64,000 nucleotides of DNA from Hyposmocoma kahamanoa (lineage: Eukaryota; Arthropoda; Insecta; Lepidoptera; Cosmopterigidae). The stretch is taken from assembly GCF_003589595.1 (NCBI RefSeq), contig NW_020654810.1, forward strand, positions 21,955,620 through 22,019,619. Reading direction: 5' to 3'. Positions 53,707-64,000 of this stretch are shown here, piece by piece (the stretch's first letter is position 1; each line of letters opens with the position of its first letter). The translations under genes were made by a program, and so were the position numbers. The notes under the pieces are model-generated. The model made no database searches. It was not told the origin of the DNA and was given only the letters and a program-made list of their open reading frames with translations.

Positions 53707-53938
53707 TAAATAATAATAAATAAATATTAGACAACAATATTAGTTGCTCTGATCCCAAAGTAAGTAGCTAAAGCACTTGTGTTATTGAAATCGGAAACAA
53801 CAACGGTCCTTTAAACACCCGAGACAATATAGAAAAATTAGTTTTCTACACTGACCCGGCCGAGGATCGAACCCGGGACCTCAGAGATGGTGATACCATG
53901 AAAACCGGTGAGCAATCCACTCGACCACGGAGGCCGTC
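53707..53938 (-). mobile_element. tRNA-derived SINE (R3), copy 2
   Basis: The minus strand reads GGCCTCCGTGGTCGAGTGGA (A box) and GGTCCCGGGTTCGATCCTCG (intact B box), then GTGTAGAAAACTAATTTTTC, TTTCCGATTTCAATAACACA and a TTATTTATTATTATTT tail. Better preserved than 8057-8284. Confidence 0.85.
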
Positions 53939-53939
53939 A

Positions 53940-54465
53940 CAGTGGGGACTCTTCAAGTCCTAGGTAGGAGCCTCGGAAGCAATTGGGCCCAATCAATGCC
54001 CATTGATACTGTCCAGGGGGTGCCACCGCATTTGAAAAGATGAACCTGAATTGTCTATACTACACTACAGTAAACGACACTTCATATTACACATATGTAT
54101 ATAACTTTTTTCCTAATGATTTTTTGTGTTAAGTTAATATAAAAAATAGGTGTTTTCAATTATTTTTGTGGTGTCGTCAGGCGTTGAAATTTTTTTATCG
54201 TGCCTAAGTAGGCGGTGAACCAAACAATTTAGGAACCTATGGTTTATACGAGCCGCAAAAAATACTATAAAACAATAACCTATTTTTTCTCACACACAAG
54301 TTCAGAACGCGGCAGGTTTAACTATCGAACCGTTAAAAGTAGGTGATTGTGTGTATAAATTAATCTATACTTTTTATAATATAATGTACATATATATATA
54401 TAAGAGTACATAAAGATCTTAGACTTTCGCCATTGTCACACATGGAAATGAAAGCATTTTGTCAG
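53940..54465. other. Unassigned stretch
   Basis: TATATATATATA at about 54391. Nothing else recognised. Confidence 0.45.
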
Positions 54466-54469
54466 TATA

Positions 54470-54695
54470 TTTATTTTTTCAAACAACGCAACGTTTCGGT
54501 CTTTATACAGGTCCCATGATTACGACGGACTGAGAGGGTAGTCATCAATCAGTTAAATTTGCATTGCAATAACATTAGACATAATAAGTTGATAACTTTG
54601 CCATATCAGTTAGCCGTGATATGTAAAGAATCCGTAACTTTAGTTTCAAAAAATAACATACGCGATTTAAATCCGAAAAAATAGTTTCATATCCT
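54470..54695. repeat. R6 hairpin repeat, decayed, both arms
   Basis: The left arm has AACGTTTCGGTCTTTATACA, GGTCCCATGATTACGACGG. The right arm has TGTAAAGAATCCGTAACTTT, CATACGCGATTTAAATCCG, AAATAGTTTCATATCCTATG. Confidence 0.65.
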
Positions 54696-54715
54696 ATGTT
54701 ATAGCATTAATTTTA

Positions 54716-55006
54716 GTGCAAGAGTTCGTCCAAGGAAGTTTCTTCCCTCTACTTTCTTTTTTCTACCCTCCTTTCTTTGCCGCCAAGCGGTAATGTTTGC
54801 ATTACTTTGTTCCGGTTTTGAAGGGTGCTGGTGAAATTACAGGCACACGGGACTTGTCAACTTATGTCTTAGAGTAACGGGCACATTGGTGCCCTTCAGA
54901 TCTTTGCGATTTAAAGCTCTGAGCTAGACTGACACTGTTAAGGACAGGCGTTCGCTGACCACCAGGCGATCGACTTTTCCGTCCCGTCACTTGATATTAT
55001 AAAAGA
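54716..55006 (+). repeat. R1 repeat with a CTTT-rich expansion
   Basis: CAAGAGTTCGTCCAAGGAAG, an inserted CTCTACTTTC..TACCCTCCTTTCTTTG stretch, then the normal body and the tail TTGATATTATAAAAG. Confidence 0.75.
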
Positions 55007-55009
55007 ACC

Positions 55010-55345
55010 TGTTTTATTTCGCTGTCTCCTTATTCGATAGAGATTCAAAATGTCCGCCTCAGTTATTATTCGATTTATCAGCAAAGAATTGTCAATGCCT
55101 TCGTTTTCCCTGGACTATATCGTATTCTGTACTATAATAAGATTTCAAAAGCTGTTTTGTACCTTTCCCTTGATAAGCTCAAGAATCATGCAAAGGCTCC
55201 TTACTAAAGAAAGGGTATTACTCTGTTAGGGATTACATAAGCGATAAGACGGTTTGGCTTTCGAAATTGCAATAAATATGATTTTCAGGTGTAATTTGCT
55301 TACCTACTAAATAAAGATAATTTTGATTTTGAAATGGATTCCCGA
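55010..55345. other. Unassigned stretch
   Basis: 55291-55330 (TTTGCTTACCTACTAAATAA, TTTTGATTTTGA) may be a LINE tail. Otherwise nothing. Confidence 0.4.
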
Positions 55346-55350
55346 CCCAC

Positions 55351-55724
55351 AGGGGGCTGTTCTCAATATGTTTTATTTATTGTTAGACGACAGTCGCGTC
55401 TAGCCTGTTCCCATATCACGACTATCTGTCGTGACTGTATCGTGGACGTTTATTTTATCGTTGAACGACAGTCGTGCCTAGTTGTTCCCACTAGATCGTG
55501 ACGACAATTTAGCGGTTCGCGGCAGCCGCTTTGTCGTTTGCACGACAGAATCGTTTGAAGCTGCAATTATCTGTCGTCACACATGTTTATCGTAACGTTA
55601 AAAAAGTCGTGAACGACAGTCAATCGTGTTGTTCTAAATGTGAACAACGTCATTTAAACACACAAGACACGACACTTTAAACAGCACGACCACCTGTCGT
55701 CACGACAAAATGAGAACGCGCCCT
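55351..55724. mobile_element. MITE-like element with clustered CTGTCGT sites
   Basis: Inverted ends: left GGGGGCTGTTCTCAATATG, right the complement of GGGCGCGTTCTCATTTTG. The interior carries about eight copies of GACGACAG or CTGTCGTC-type words in both orientations (for example GAACGACAGTCGTGCC, CTGTCGTGACTG, CTGTCGTCACGAC). No reading frame. The target duplication could not be defined. Confidence 0.6.
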
Positions 55725-55729
55725 AAATG

Positions 55730-56640
55730 TTAGCTCAGTGTGAAAACTGTTGCTTCTGAAGCGGGAAAAACTGTTCTGCTAGAACAAATGGTTTAGGTAT
55801 TTACTATCAAATAACAGTCTTACAAAAAAATATACGACATACCTAAGGATATTGTCTAAAGAATGGGAAAGAATATATTATACTATATTTTACAATTGTA
55901 AAATTTAAAAAAATATTTTATTATTGGACGTAGTTAAGCAAAAAGTATCCAATCCACATCCAGTCAATTGTTAGATACGGTAGTTTGAAGTTTGAAAGTG
56001 TTTTCTCACTCTTGTTTTGTTTTTAAAACTTATATGTTCATGTAACTCTAGAGGTATTTGCCTCTGTTTTTTATATTATGTATGCTTTGTTGTGAATAGT
56101 TTAGTATTTTATGAGATGTTTAGGAAAATATGGCTTTGGATCCTTTTTTATAAATAATATGTTTAATTGCAGTAGCGCATAATTTCGTTTCACAGTAAAG
56201 ATCCATGTATAAAAATTATTACTCTTTGGTATTTATCTGTAACAAAACTATGAACTACGTCCAATTATCTTTTCGAACCCTGTTTTAAACCTTAATCAAC
56301 CTAACAAACTTCAACACAAAAACCCTGAATCACATTTTGACGTGTCACTTAAACACGACGTCTAAATTGAAGGCAATAAGGTCAAACGATACATGATACA
56401 TTCGTAATATGCACCCTACGATTGTAGGTACTTGTTATCAATTGATTTATTAATCGATGAAAGTGATTCGTATGGTTTTGCGATCAATAAAATTATTGTT
56501 AAGCCTTTGAAAATATTGCTTTGTGATTTTTGTTATTATGTAGTATTTTACGAAATAGAATAGGCACTAATAGAGCGCTACAGAGTGCAGCTCAGATATG
56601 CAGTCGATTGTATCGATGAAGCTATAACATTATACAGAAG
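55730..56640. other. Unassigned AT-rich stretch
   Basis: Nothing recognised. Confidence 0.5.
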
Positions 56641-56644
56641 AAGA

Positions 56645-56730
56645 AGATGAAAGCTCTGAGTGGCACTGCAACTGTTTGTCAAACACCACACGCACAACTT
56701 GTTCGTCCCGTTACTTATGAAAAACTGAAA
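56645..56730 (+). repeat. R1 3' fragment
   Basis: GAAAGCTCTGAGTGGCACTG to TTCGTCCCGTTACTTATGAA. Confidence 0.65.
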
Positions 56731-57014
56731 AACGTGCGAAGTCGTCAACCTATGCAAAGTCATCAAACTGTGGCCTAAATCTGCTAGGGACGTAAAATAT
56801 CGATGACGATATAGTATACAAGGGTGTAGATTCGTACAACTGTTATAACACTTTCTAATTTTCTCTCCTCAAAACATGCGAAATTTTCAATGTAAATACT
56901 GCAAGTAGGTGAGTATAGTACCCACCCACACCCACAAAATAAAATAAAAATAAAAAAACATTTATTTGTCCACAAAGCACAAGAAACGTAATACTTAAAA
57001 ACTAATTTATTTTA

Positions 57015-57560
57015 TTTTTGAGGGTACAAACAGCTTGTATCACAAAGTAATAGAAACTATATTAAATAATAAGCCGAATCAGTTTCCTACTGATATAAAT
57101 ACAATAGCAAAATACAGCATTGACAACACTAAACAACTAAACAACATTGTACCCACACAGATAACTCATTATAGAAGTAATATAACATTACAAAAATTAG
57201 ATTACTTTAGTAATAAAAAAATGAACTAGATAATACGTTCTTAACGTACGCACAGTTTGTGTTAAACAAATCAAAATCGTAAAGAGCAGAAACTTTGTTA
57301 AAATTATTGCTCGCACGCCATATAAACGAATTCCGTGTGTAATTTTGTAAAGCGACAGGTAAATAAATTAGTGACTCGTTACGTAAATGCTTAGCTGGAA
57401 CCCTTAAGTGAATCTCAGACAGAAGCTCGGGGCAATCGCCGATATTGGTGGTAATTTTATTGAGATCGTTTATGTGTGCTATTTTAATATACAAAAAACA
57501 ATTGAGTGAGGTGAACAAGAGGTTTAAAGACTCCCAGCATTGCTGATTCTCAGTCTTCAC
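57015..57560 (-). pseudogene. LINE ORF2 C-terminus and 3' UTR, second copy
   Basis: The minus-strand frame reads IAHINDLNKITTNIGDCPEL, LSEIHLRVPAKHLRNESLIY, LPVALQNYTRNSFIWRASNN, FNKVSALYDFDLFNTN. It is the same family as 35360-36650 and shows the unshifted join VAL-(N)Y--NSFIWRAS that is broken there. The 3' UTR ends near 57015 with CTGTTTGTACCCTCAAAAAT. 5'-truncated near 57510; frame residues upstream of IAHIND are not LINE-like. Confidence 0.75.
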
Positions 57561-57564
57561 CTGT

Positions 57565-58215
57565 AGCTAGCTGTTCGCTTGTTGCACCAAACTAATATGC
57601 GGTGTGTACATCAAGTAATAACAAACCTTAAGTAATAAGCAACTAGTAATAAGTTAAAATTTTAAAGGCTGTCCGTGTGGAGTTGGTTTTTTATTTACTT
57701 AACCTAAAATTGAAAATCATATCAAACTCCTAGGGCTCCCAGTTACAAAACAGTATTGTTTGCAAGCGGAGATCGGAGCTAGCCCCCTTGTTTTTTTAAC
57801 TTTGTGAAAACTTTTGTCTATATTACTTTAATGACTTTAACACTAAGTTTCACGAGTTTTGTCAATTCCATGTGGCACACAGATCTTGTGACATCGACGT
57901 AGGTTGTGAATTGCAATGCTACACAGGTAGAAATTTATGAAACATATAAATGTATTGGTTAAAAACGACTTAAGTATCTACCCATCAAAATAACTGATAT
58001 GAATTAGTAATGCTAAATTTATTTCTAGAGACAACTCATTTAGGTCAGCACGTAATATTGCAGCAGACATTTGTGGGCCAGTTAAAATTAACTGGCTGTT
58101 CAAATATGTGCTACGGCGAAACGAATCTAAAAACTTCGTATGTGTTAGTCAAGGACTACAATCTACATTATTAATAATAATACTATTGGCAATAACAAAA
58201 CGGTACAGAGTACTA
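57565..58215. other. Unassigned stretch
   Basis: No gene or repeat recognised. Confidence 0.5.
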
Positions 58216-58218
58216 AAA

Positions 58219-58440
58219 ACCCGACCTCAAAAGTCATTTATCCCCTAGTTTGCCACCCTTAGAGATGGAATTTTTTCTTCAAATTTAAATAGGACCACAT
58301 CCGAGGAATCCCTCTTTCCAATAAAATAGGAATCATCAAAAGCGGTTCACAAATACCGGACTTATATAAAACAACATACAGTCGAATTGAGAACCTCCTC
58401 TTTTTTTTTTAAGTCGTTTAAAAAATGTCGTCAATGAGGA
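58219..58440 (-). repeat. R17 repeat, reverse
   Basis: ACCCGACCTCAAAAGTCATT, CCCCTAGTTTGCCACCCTTA, TTTCTTCAAATTTAAATAGG, ACATACAGTCGAATTGAGAA. It ends about 160 bp before the first tRNA-Glu. Confidence 0.65.
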
Positions 58441-58601
58441 ATTTTATTTTTTTATTCCATTTTTGAAAACTGTTTTATGATTATCAATTAAATCGAAAAA
58501 ATTTTACAAACATTTTTATACTAATACCGTGAAAATGCTAAAATTAAACAACATTCAGCTTGTGCAGGAACAAAGCGTTATTTTCAAACTTTAATACAAC
58601 G

Positions 58602-58673
58602 TCCGATATGGTCTAGTGGCTAGGATACCTGGCTCTCACCCAGGAGGCTCGGGTTCGATTCCCTGTATCGGAA
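58602..58673 (+). tRNA. tRNA-Glu (anticodon CTC), one T-stem mismatch
   Basis: A 72-nt cloverleaf: acceptor TCCGATA with TATCGGA, discriminator A, D-arm TGGTCTAGTGGCTAGGATA, and anticodon loop CTCTCAC with CTC (reads GAG). The T-arm is TCGGG-TTCGATT-CCCTG, where the sister gene has CCCGG, so one pair is lost (C opposite T). It may still fold, or may be decaying. A T6 Pol III terminator lies at 58692-58697. Upstream CAGGAACAAAGCGTTATTTT is shared with the second gene, showing a common duplicated unit. Confidence 0.92.
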
Positions 58674-58719
58674 ATGATAATTAGCGTTCAGTTTTTTATT
58701 TCAGACAATCATAGTTTAA

Positions 58720-58892
58720 CATGATCATAGTTTTGCAAAAATGACATCTAAAGTTTATTTTGTTAATTTTGATAGTTTGTTCTAAAATTTATTTACTTGT
58801 AACATAAAAACTAGATGCCATTTTCGCAAAACTATGATCATGTTGGTAGACAGTTTATTGCTTAACAACATCCAACTATCCTTTATCCAACC
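58720..58892. mobile_element. Foldback element, short relative of 34.9 kb
   Basis: CATGATCATAGTTTTGCAAA and TTTCGCAAAACTATGATCAT-G are inverted around TTGATAGTTTGTTCTAAAAT. The right side continues with TAGACAGTTTATTGCTTAAC as in the large copy. It lies 47 bp from the tRNA-Glu gene, just after its terminator. Confidence 0.6.
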
Positions 58893-58899
58893 ATTTTAT

Positions 58900-59390
58900 A
58901 TTATTTTTAACATGAGCATGCCTATGAAGTTCCATAAGCATGAATTGAGAGACAACCATAGAAAAAATTATATATTTCATGAACGCTGTTTTTTCTTTGC
59001 TTGTACTGAAACTACTCCAATATTTTATCGAGCCGACAGATTAAGTAACGAAGATTATTCAAGTTGATTTCTCTGTAGTATAAGTTTTGGTACTACCTGT
59101 CTAATAAATTATAATGAAAATAAATACAATGAAAATTATTCATAATAGTCGATTGATACAAGAAATTGAATCTGTAACGCATTAGGACACTTCGATGGGT
59201 AAATGAATAAAGTTCGGTGTGCCGTTCACAGTACAGTCTAAGTAATAAGTAAAATAAGGACCCATATGGGGTTGGGCCACTATTCTTGATAAAAGTAAAA
59301 TAAATAATTGGACGGAGTTTAGGATATAGCCCACTGTCTGGTCCAGTAATGACAAAAATATGATTTTCGCAGTCAAGTGCGGCTATTCTA
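58900..59390. other. Spacer between the tRNA-Glu genes
   Basis: 59335-59400 carries GTCTGGTCCAGTAATGACAA, CGCAGTCAAGTGCGGCTATT, which recurs at 59580-59640 after the second tRNA. The open frames here are not recognisable. Confidence 0.45.
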
Positions 59391-59436
59391 AAGCTACTGC
59401 AGGAACAGAGTGTTATTTTCAACCGTTTACCCAGCA

Positions 59437-59508
59437 TCCGGTATGGTCTAGTGGCTAGGATACCTGGCTCTCACCCAGGAGGCTCGGGTTCGATTCCCGG
59501 TATCGGAA
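59437..59508 (+). tRNA. tRNA-Glu (anticodon CTC)
   Basis: Acceptor TCCGGTA with TATCGGA (one G-T pair), discriminator A, anticodon loop CTCTCAC, and T-arm TCGGG-TTCGATT-CCCGG with four Watson-Crick pairs and one T-G pair. It differs from the first gene at only a couple of positions, both in stems. T5 at 59529-59533 and a T10 run after it can stop Pol III. Upstream CAGGAACAGAGTGTTATTTT matches the first gene's 5' flank. This is the better candidate for the working copy. Confidence 0.95.
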
Positions 59509-59509
59509 A

Positions 59510-59790
59510 GAACGAAGTCGACTGAATGTTTTTGTGTTTTTTTTTTACTATATTGTAAACTAGGGTACACTACCCTACCATCTGGTCCAGTAATAGATAA
59601 AAATGCGGTTCCCGCAGTCAAGCGCGACTATTCACGCCGTTATTAGGTACTTTATAAGTTTTTTTTAAAAGTCTGTGTGATAAAATAGGGTATATCACCC
59701 CACAATCGCTTTGATGGTGCAGTGTAACAAGTAGGGTAACATGGCCGGTTTCCGGATAGCGCAGTGAAGTGCGGCGGACCACGGTGGCAA
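59510..59790. repeat. Repeated tRNA-locus flanking modules
   Basis: CATCTGGTCCAGTAATAGAT, CCCGCAGTCAAGCGCGACTA at 59580 repeats 59338; GCGCAGTGAAGTGCGGCGGA at 59759 is a further weak echo. AGGGTA words recur before each module. Confidence 0.5.
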
Positions 59791-59799
59791 CTCAAGTGT

Positions 59800-61240
59800 G
59801 ACGATATTACTGATTGTTTTATATTTCCTCTTGATATATTCAAGCTACTTGGAGGATTGAGTTTAATTTATTGAAGTAGATTGTCATTTGGTTTGTCTTC
59901 ATTGTGCAATAAACAGACACATACATTTGTTCTTGCATTATATTGATAAAAATATACAGGCTGCTAACAAATTTGCTACGGATTATTTTAGAGCCAATTA
60001 CTTAAGATAATTGCAATACCATTTATTTATTAAACACATCCTGTCAATAGCAATACTACTTAGTGATAAAACCTCTTCAACGTTATCTTTTGAAACATTT
60101 TTACTAATTGAAAAATTGACTTCAGATTTATATTCCCCTCTTATTGACGTCCGGGTTTAATGAAATAGAGGAACACACAAACACTGTATTACTCCATTTC
60201 TTTCTAAATACACACAACGCACCTTTGCATTGAAAGTGACCCAATTAAAAAAAAATATTAAAATGAGATTATACTTTCATTTTGTCCTTTCAGTTTGAAA
60301 ATACCACTGCCGCGTCGGAATGCGGAACGCCGCATTTAGTGTTGAATCTGCACTTAAAAAGATAACACGCCGCCACTGTTCGCGAAAAAGTAACGGGGTA
60401 GCAATTGAGCCATTTTCATTCCGTAAAGCGTTAATAAAAATCATTAAATTTTCACAATTTATTTTATATTGAAAAGATCATAATACGTTGCTTAGCTATT
60501 TAAAATTAAAGAGACTTAGTTCTTAATAATAATATTCTGAAAAGCTAACAAACATGTTGTCAAAAACAATTTTTGCAGTTGTAAAGCTGAATGTTTCATA
60601 ATTATTTTCCAAGACTAACAAGGCACAAAATTTAGTAGGTACTTCATGAGTGATAAATTAAATATTATGAAAATGTCACAAGTTCAAATCTTATTTTGCG
60701 TATGCCCAAAAAGTTGAAATTTTGTATTGGGTTACTTTCATTGTAAAGGTGATGGTGATTATGTTTGGACAGAGTTATAAATTCACTTTTTCGCACGGGA
60801 AATCTTAATTTTAAAATGTCATTAACTATTTATTTTATAGATTTATATGTTAAATTGACGTTCCGACGCAATCTGATGACTAATATAATAAAATAAATTG
60901 TCCATGTCTAATTTGTTCGCACCTTGTATATATTAAGTGACTTATAAACATGCCTTCAATATGTTTGGTTGGGCATAGTGAAACTACACTTAATTATTTA
61001 CTGTCAACTTCAATATTTACAGAAATAAATTACTTATGAATTTAGGTACTTTCAATTAGCTCTACTTTATCAACTCATATACAACATCTAAATGACAGGT
61101 GTCACCAAGTAGCTACATATTGATTCTGATTCTATATATTGATTCTGATAAAATGTGGACGCATAATAACTAATCATTTGCTGGAAGTGCAATTAATATT
61201 AAAACAAAGGTAAACAATTTTTTATGGGGAACTGTATACG
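59800..61240. other. Unassigned AT-rich stretch
   Basis: A GC-richer patch lies at 60305-60420 without a recognised frame. No repeat identified. Confidence 0.45.
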
Positions 61241-61251
61241 TTTTTACAACA

Positions 61252-61543
61252 AGATCTCGGAATATATAATAAAATTATCATTTCGTAAGTTTAAAACTTT
61301 TAAAGGTTTTTAATTGAAAAGTCTTATTACAAAATTGAAGACTACTTGTTAGATAAGACGTATGGAAGACGACTTGGGTCTCGAGTCTACACAAATTTGA
61401 TTCAAAGTGTATTCCATTTAAGTTTATTTGAAAAGAGCTTCTTGCTCGTTCTTCTCAGGGAAGTCGACGAGCAGTAGCTTAGAAAATGACGTTTTCAAGT
61501 GTAATTTAATTTACCCATGGAATAAAAGATTCTTTGACTTTGA
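61252..61543 (+). mobile_element. LINE 3' end with TTTGACTTTG tail, copy 3
   Basis: Same blocks as 3712-3994 (AAAATTGAAGACTACTTG, CACAAATTTGATTCAAAGTG, TTGCTCGTTCTTCTCAGGGA, AAAGATTCTTTGACTTTG). The CAAGTGTAATTT-ATTTACC piece is shared with copy 1 only. Confidence 0.65.
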
Positions 61544-61549
61544 AAAAAA

Positions 61550-62605
61550 TTCATAAACCATATTTAGTTAACATAATCATCAATCCATTATTCGCTCCAC
61601 TAATAGACATGTGTCCTTCCTCACTAGGCACTAGTCTAGTGCGGGTTGGGGACTTCGCTTTCCACGGGGCTATTTTTTCAATATTTTTGCCTTCATCTTT
61701 AAGGCCACAACCATGGGCATCTCAAATGAGAAGCAGCAGTTCTCTCACTGGTCTACCACCGCCCTTAATTAACATAATGTTAGGTTAGATTACACAACTA
61801 TATTTTATACAAGCTCTGTACCCCAAATACGTTGGGATCGGATTCGGCCTGTGGCGCGTGGTCGGGTTTAGAATACGGGGTGTGCTTATTTTGCGGAATG
61901 CGCCTAACCCGCAAACTAAGCACTTCTATTGTATTTATTATTCTGTGGTTTTTTGAAACAAATCGATGTTTCAAGCTCTTTATAGGACTCCATGGTCACG
62001 AAAGATATTACTTGTAAAGATAGCGAAAACCTACGAACTAGTAATGAATTAAAAAGTAGCGAAGTATTGCTATTTGAGAAATTCTATTTGAATATTTACA
62101 AAATGTAAATATGATTGGTACGTGACTGCCAATAATGAAAATGATGTCAGGCGTCAAACCGGTGTCGTCAAAGTCAAGTTTGAATGAGCAAACAGGTGAA
62201 ACCTTGGCTTCGTAAGTAGTTGTCGTGTTTACTCTAGCAGGTAAGCACTTTACATTTATAAATGTGGACGCCGAAATCTTCTATGGTGTTAATTTTTTTA
62301 ATGATGTGCACTCAGCCGTGAATTATATATACAAACTGTCAATTTTTAAAATACGCGTTATGTAAACGATGTTAGGTAGAATTTTGAATAAATAATGATG
62401 GCCTATCCTATCGTGCATTGCCTTGGGTGTATGATGGTAATAACATAAATGACCTACTTCACACTGTCGCACTTAGTGGTAAATATTCAAACGAGTCAAT
62501 TTTCTTTGATAATGTCGTCCGTCTAATCACTAGATACTCATTGCCAGTGTACATCTTACTTTGTTTTTTATTAATATTACACCTCGATTCGTATCAAAAT
62601 ATCTA
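61550..62605. other. Unassigned stretch with R6 scrap
   Basis: 61940-62035 has R6 words (AAATCGATGTTTCAAGCTCT, AGCGAAAACCTACGAACTAG). The frame at 61534-61788 is open but unrecognised. Confidence 0.4.
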
Positions 62606-62611
62606 AATGGC

Positions 62612-62838
62612 TTTAGATCTTCCGAGTCGCAACGAGCATCCAATTCTTTTACTAACTTTGGTTCTTGCTTATCGAAATAACACAACAAATTTCCTTACTA
62701 CCTATGAATCTTGCGTCTCAAAAATGACACAAGAAAGTCCCGTTCTGTCTTTGGATCCTGCGTCTCAAAATGACCCAAAAGTCCCTTTCCATCTTTGGAT
62801 CCTCAGTCTCGAAATGACACATCAAATTCTAAAAACCA
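62612..62838. repeat. Minisatellite, about 45-bp unit, five copies
   Basis: Unit starts at 62612, 62657, 62703, 62750 and 62794, each with a (T)TTGGATCCTGCGTCTC-like head and an AAAATGACACAA-like centre. The last three are most alike. The spacing is 44-47 bp, mostly near a multiple of three, so an 81-codon frame (62607-62852) stays open across it. That frame is probably incidental. Confidence 0.65.
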
Positions 62839-62859
62839 ACGATTGCTCGTGAAGTTATG

Positions 62860-63370
62860 GAGGAAACAAGCCTAACGGTGTATAAACAGAAACAAAAAAC
62901 GTCTCGTAACTTGGTGCCAAATTGGACTCATGGTGGAACAAAACATAACACAAAAGAACAGCAAGAAAAGAACAAACATAAAATTCTACTTACGTCATTT
63001 CGTTTACTATATTATAATATAGTAAGAAAGTCATACATACGTAAGCTTATGTACGAGTATACATAAGTTTACCTACTTATATATATATGTTTAAGTGTCA
63101 CTATTATCATCTTGTCGTGAAAATGACTTTTTAGCTATAATTTGAACCTAAAAGAGAACAAATAAGTAAGGATGTGGAAAATATGCGAAATTTTCAAAGT
63201 AGCGTGACTGAACTTTTAAATATGTTGTAAAACCGATGTTGTTTTGTTTCTACTTTGAATTTTGTTTAGTTTTTCTTGTTAACTCTAGGTATGTGTACGA
63301 TTAGCATAACAATATACTGAACATTAGGTAGCTAGCTATATGTGTACCTATTAATAGAAGGCAAACGGCC
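62860..63370. other. Unassigned AT-rich stretch
   Basis: No gene or repeat recognised. Confidence 0.5.
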
Positions 63371-63372
63371 TA

Positions 63373-63540
63373 GAGGACGAAGTTCGAAACGAATGGTGTT
63401 ACCAGGTAGCTGAAAATCTGGCAGTACAGGTAAATGTCGCACTCCATCTAGCCGAAGACAGAGTACAGTGGAATAGATTGATTGACGGTGTACTTGCTAA
63501 AAGTCATGATCCTCAGGAGTGAGGGACCAACGGAGGAGGA
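63373..63540 (+). mobile_element. RTE-type LINE 3' end
   Basis: RPRGRRSS, then in another frame WCYQVAENLAVQVNVALHLA, EDRVQWNRLIDGV, ending near CCTCAGGAGTGAGGGACC and GAGGAGGAAG. The order R-RGRP, DR-W--L, then an ATCCTCAG-GAGGG-AC end, is the 3' end of an RTE-type LINE. Frameshifted. Confidence 0.6.
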
Positions 63541-63746
63541 AGATGTGTACCTATTATAAGCAAAAAAAGTGGTTACTCTCGAAAGAATGAGATTCCCGAG
63601 AATGACGTTTATAAATAAGCTGTAATTTTGACAACTCCTAAATGACATTTAAAAAATGAGTAATTGCTATCAAGTGTTACTTATTATTCGACAGCTATAT
63701 AACTTTAGTAAAATCCTAACATCGGTCTTGGATTGTTTTGTTTGAC

Positions 63747-63808
63747 AAGAGGTGCCATCTGTAACAACAGCTGGTACTACACACAACAGTAACGCCATCT
63801 TTCGGTGT
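63747..63808 (-). repeat. Interspersed repeat shared with 52.5 kb
   Basis: GAGGTGCCATCTGTAACAAC, AGCTGGTACTACACACAAC, AGTAACGCCATC is the complement of 52480-52542. Confidence 0.55.
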
Positions 63809-64000
63809 CTCTCTCCAATGACGTTTCATTTGCCACCTTATTCTACTACCAATAAGGTGCCAAATCGGGTTAATAATATAATTTTCTAACGTCTTTAACG
63901 ATTTCTACACATAGAACTATACATAAAAAAATGGACATCAGCAATTAACGCTGGGCTAACACGAATTTTACCGATTTTTCCTCTTGCTGCTAAATTATTC

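Noticed and set aside
62612..62838. Possible CRISPR-like array
   Set aside because: Units are contiguous and diverged, without spacers, in a eukaryotic sequence; this is a minisatellite.
1..64000. Bacterial genes, operons, viral genomes, rRNA, LTR retrotransposons
   Set aside because: No supporting frames, motifs or paired LTRs were seen; AT bias, splice signals, SINEs and tRNA genes without CCA point to an insect-type nuclear genome.

Overview
This is an AT-rich, intron- and repeat-type eukaryotic sequence, not bacterial DNA. It has no operons, no ribosome binding sites and almost no long reading frames, but it is dense with tRNA-derived SINEs, RTE- and Jockey/CR1-type LINE fragments, a mariner remnant, a Penelope remnant, MITEs and foldback elements. 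Several repeat types (SINE-like repeat R1, the SINE ending in the CGCACACACTC block, RTE LINE tails) look like those I know from moths and butterflies, so a lepidopteran insect is the best guess. That is recognition from memory, not a search result.

The only genes I call with confidence are three tRNAs: tRNA-Gly(GCC) at 50866-50936 and two tRNA-Glu(CTC) genes at 58602-58673 and 59437-59508, the latter two on a local duplication. No complete host protein gene is visible. Six coding-like stretches of unknown identity (7396-7524, 7714-8022, 11367-11648, 11790-12006, 21484-21774, 40611-41027) are listed at low confidence as possible exons or old gene fragments.

Layout. 0-13 kb: truncated P-like THAP element, a second THAP-exon transposon with target duplications, RTE and LINE debris, R1 copies, SINEs and small MITEs. 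13-27 kb: SINE pieces, a hairpin element with an 11-bp flanking repeat (17.3 kb), a short palindromic hairpin (18.1 kb) and an array of alternating palindromic units (26.2 kb). 27-38 kb: SINEs, a mariner fragment cut by a Penelope fragment (30.3-31.3 kb), a 400-bp foldback between two opposed LINE fragments (34.6-36.7 kb), a tRNA-like SINE between inverted repeats (37 kb) and a 10-N gap whose flanks repeat exactly (38.5 kb). 38-50 kb: mostly unassigned DNA, a Harbinger-like MITE, a decayed tandem array, nested SINE insertions and a complete 501-bp P-like element carrying a THAP exon (48.2 kb). 50-64 kb: tRNA genes, second THAP-exon element copy (52.8 kb), SINEs, a CTGTCGT-rich element (55.4 kb), LINE tails and a 45-bp minisatellite.

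The most interesting signal is that two unrelated families of short inverted-repeat transposons each carry the same kind of cargo: an ATG followed by the N-terminal half of a THAP zinc finger, about 80 nt, ending at a plausible 5' splice site. One family has P-element features (CA terminus, 33-bp inverted repeats, 8-bp target duplication, with a partly matching empty site in this window).
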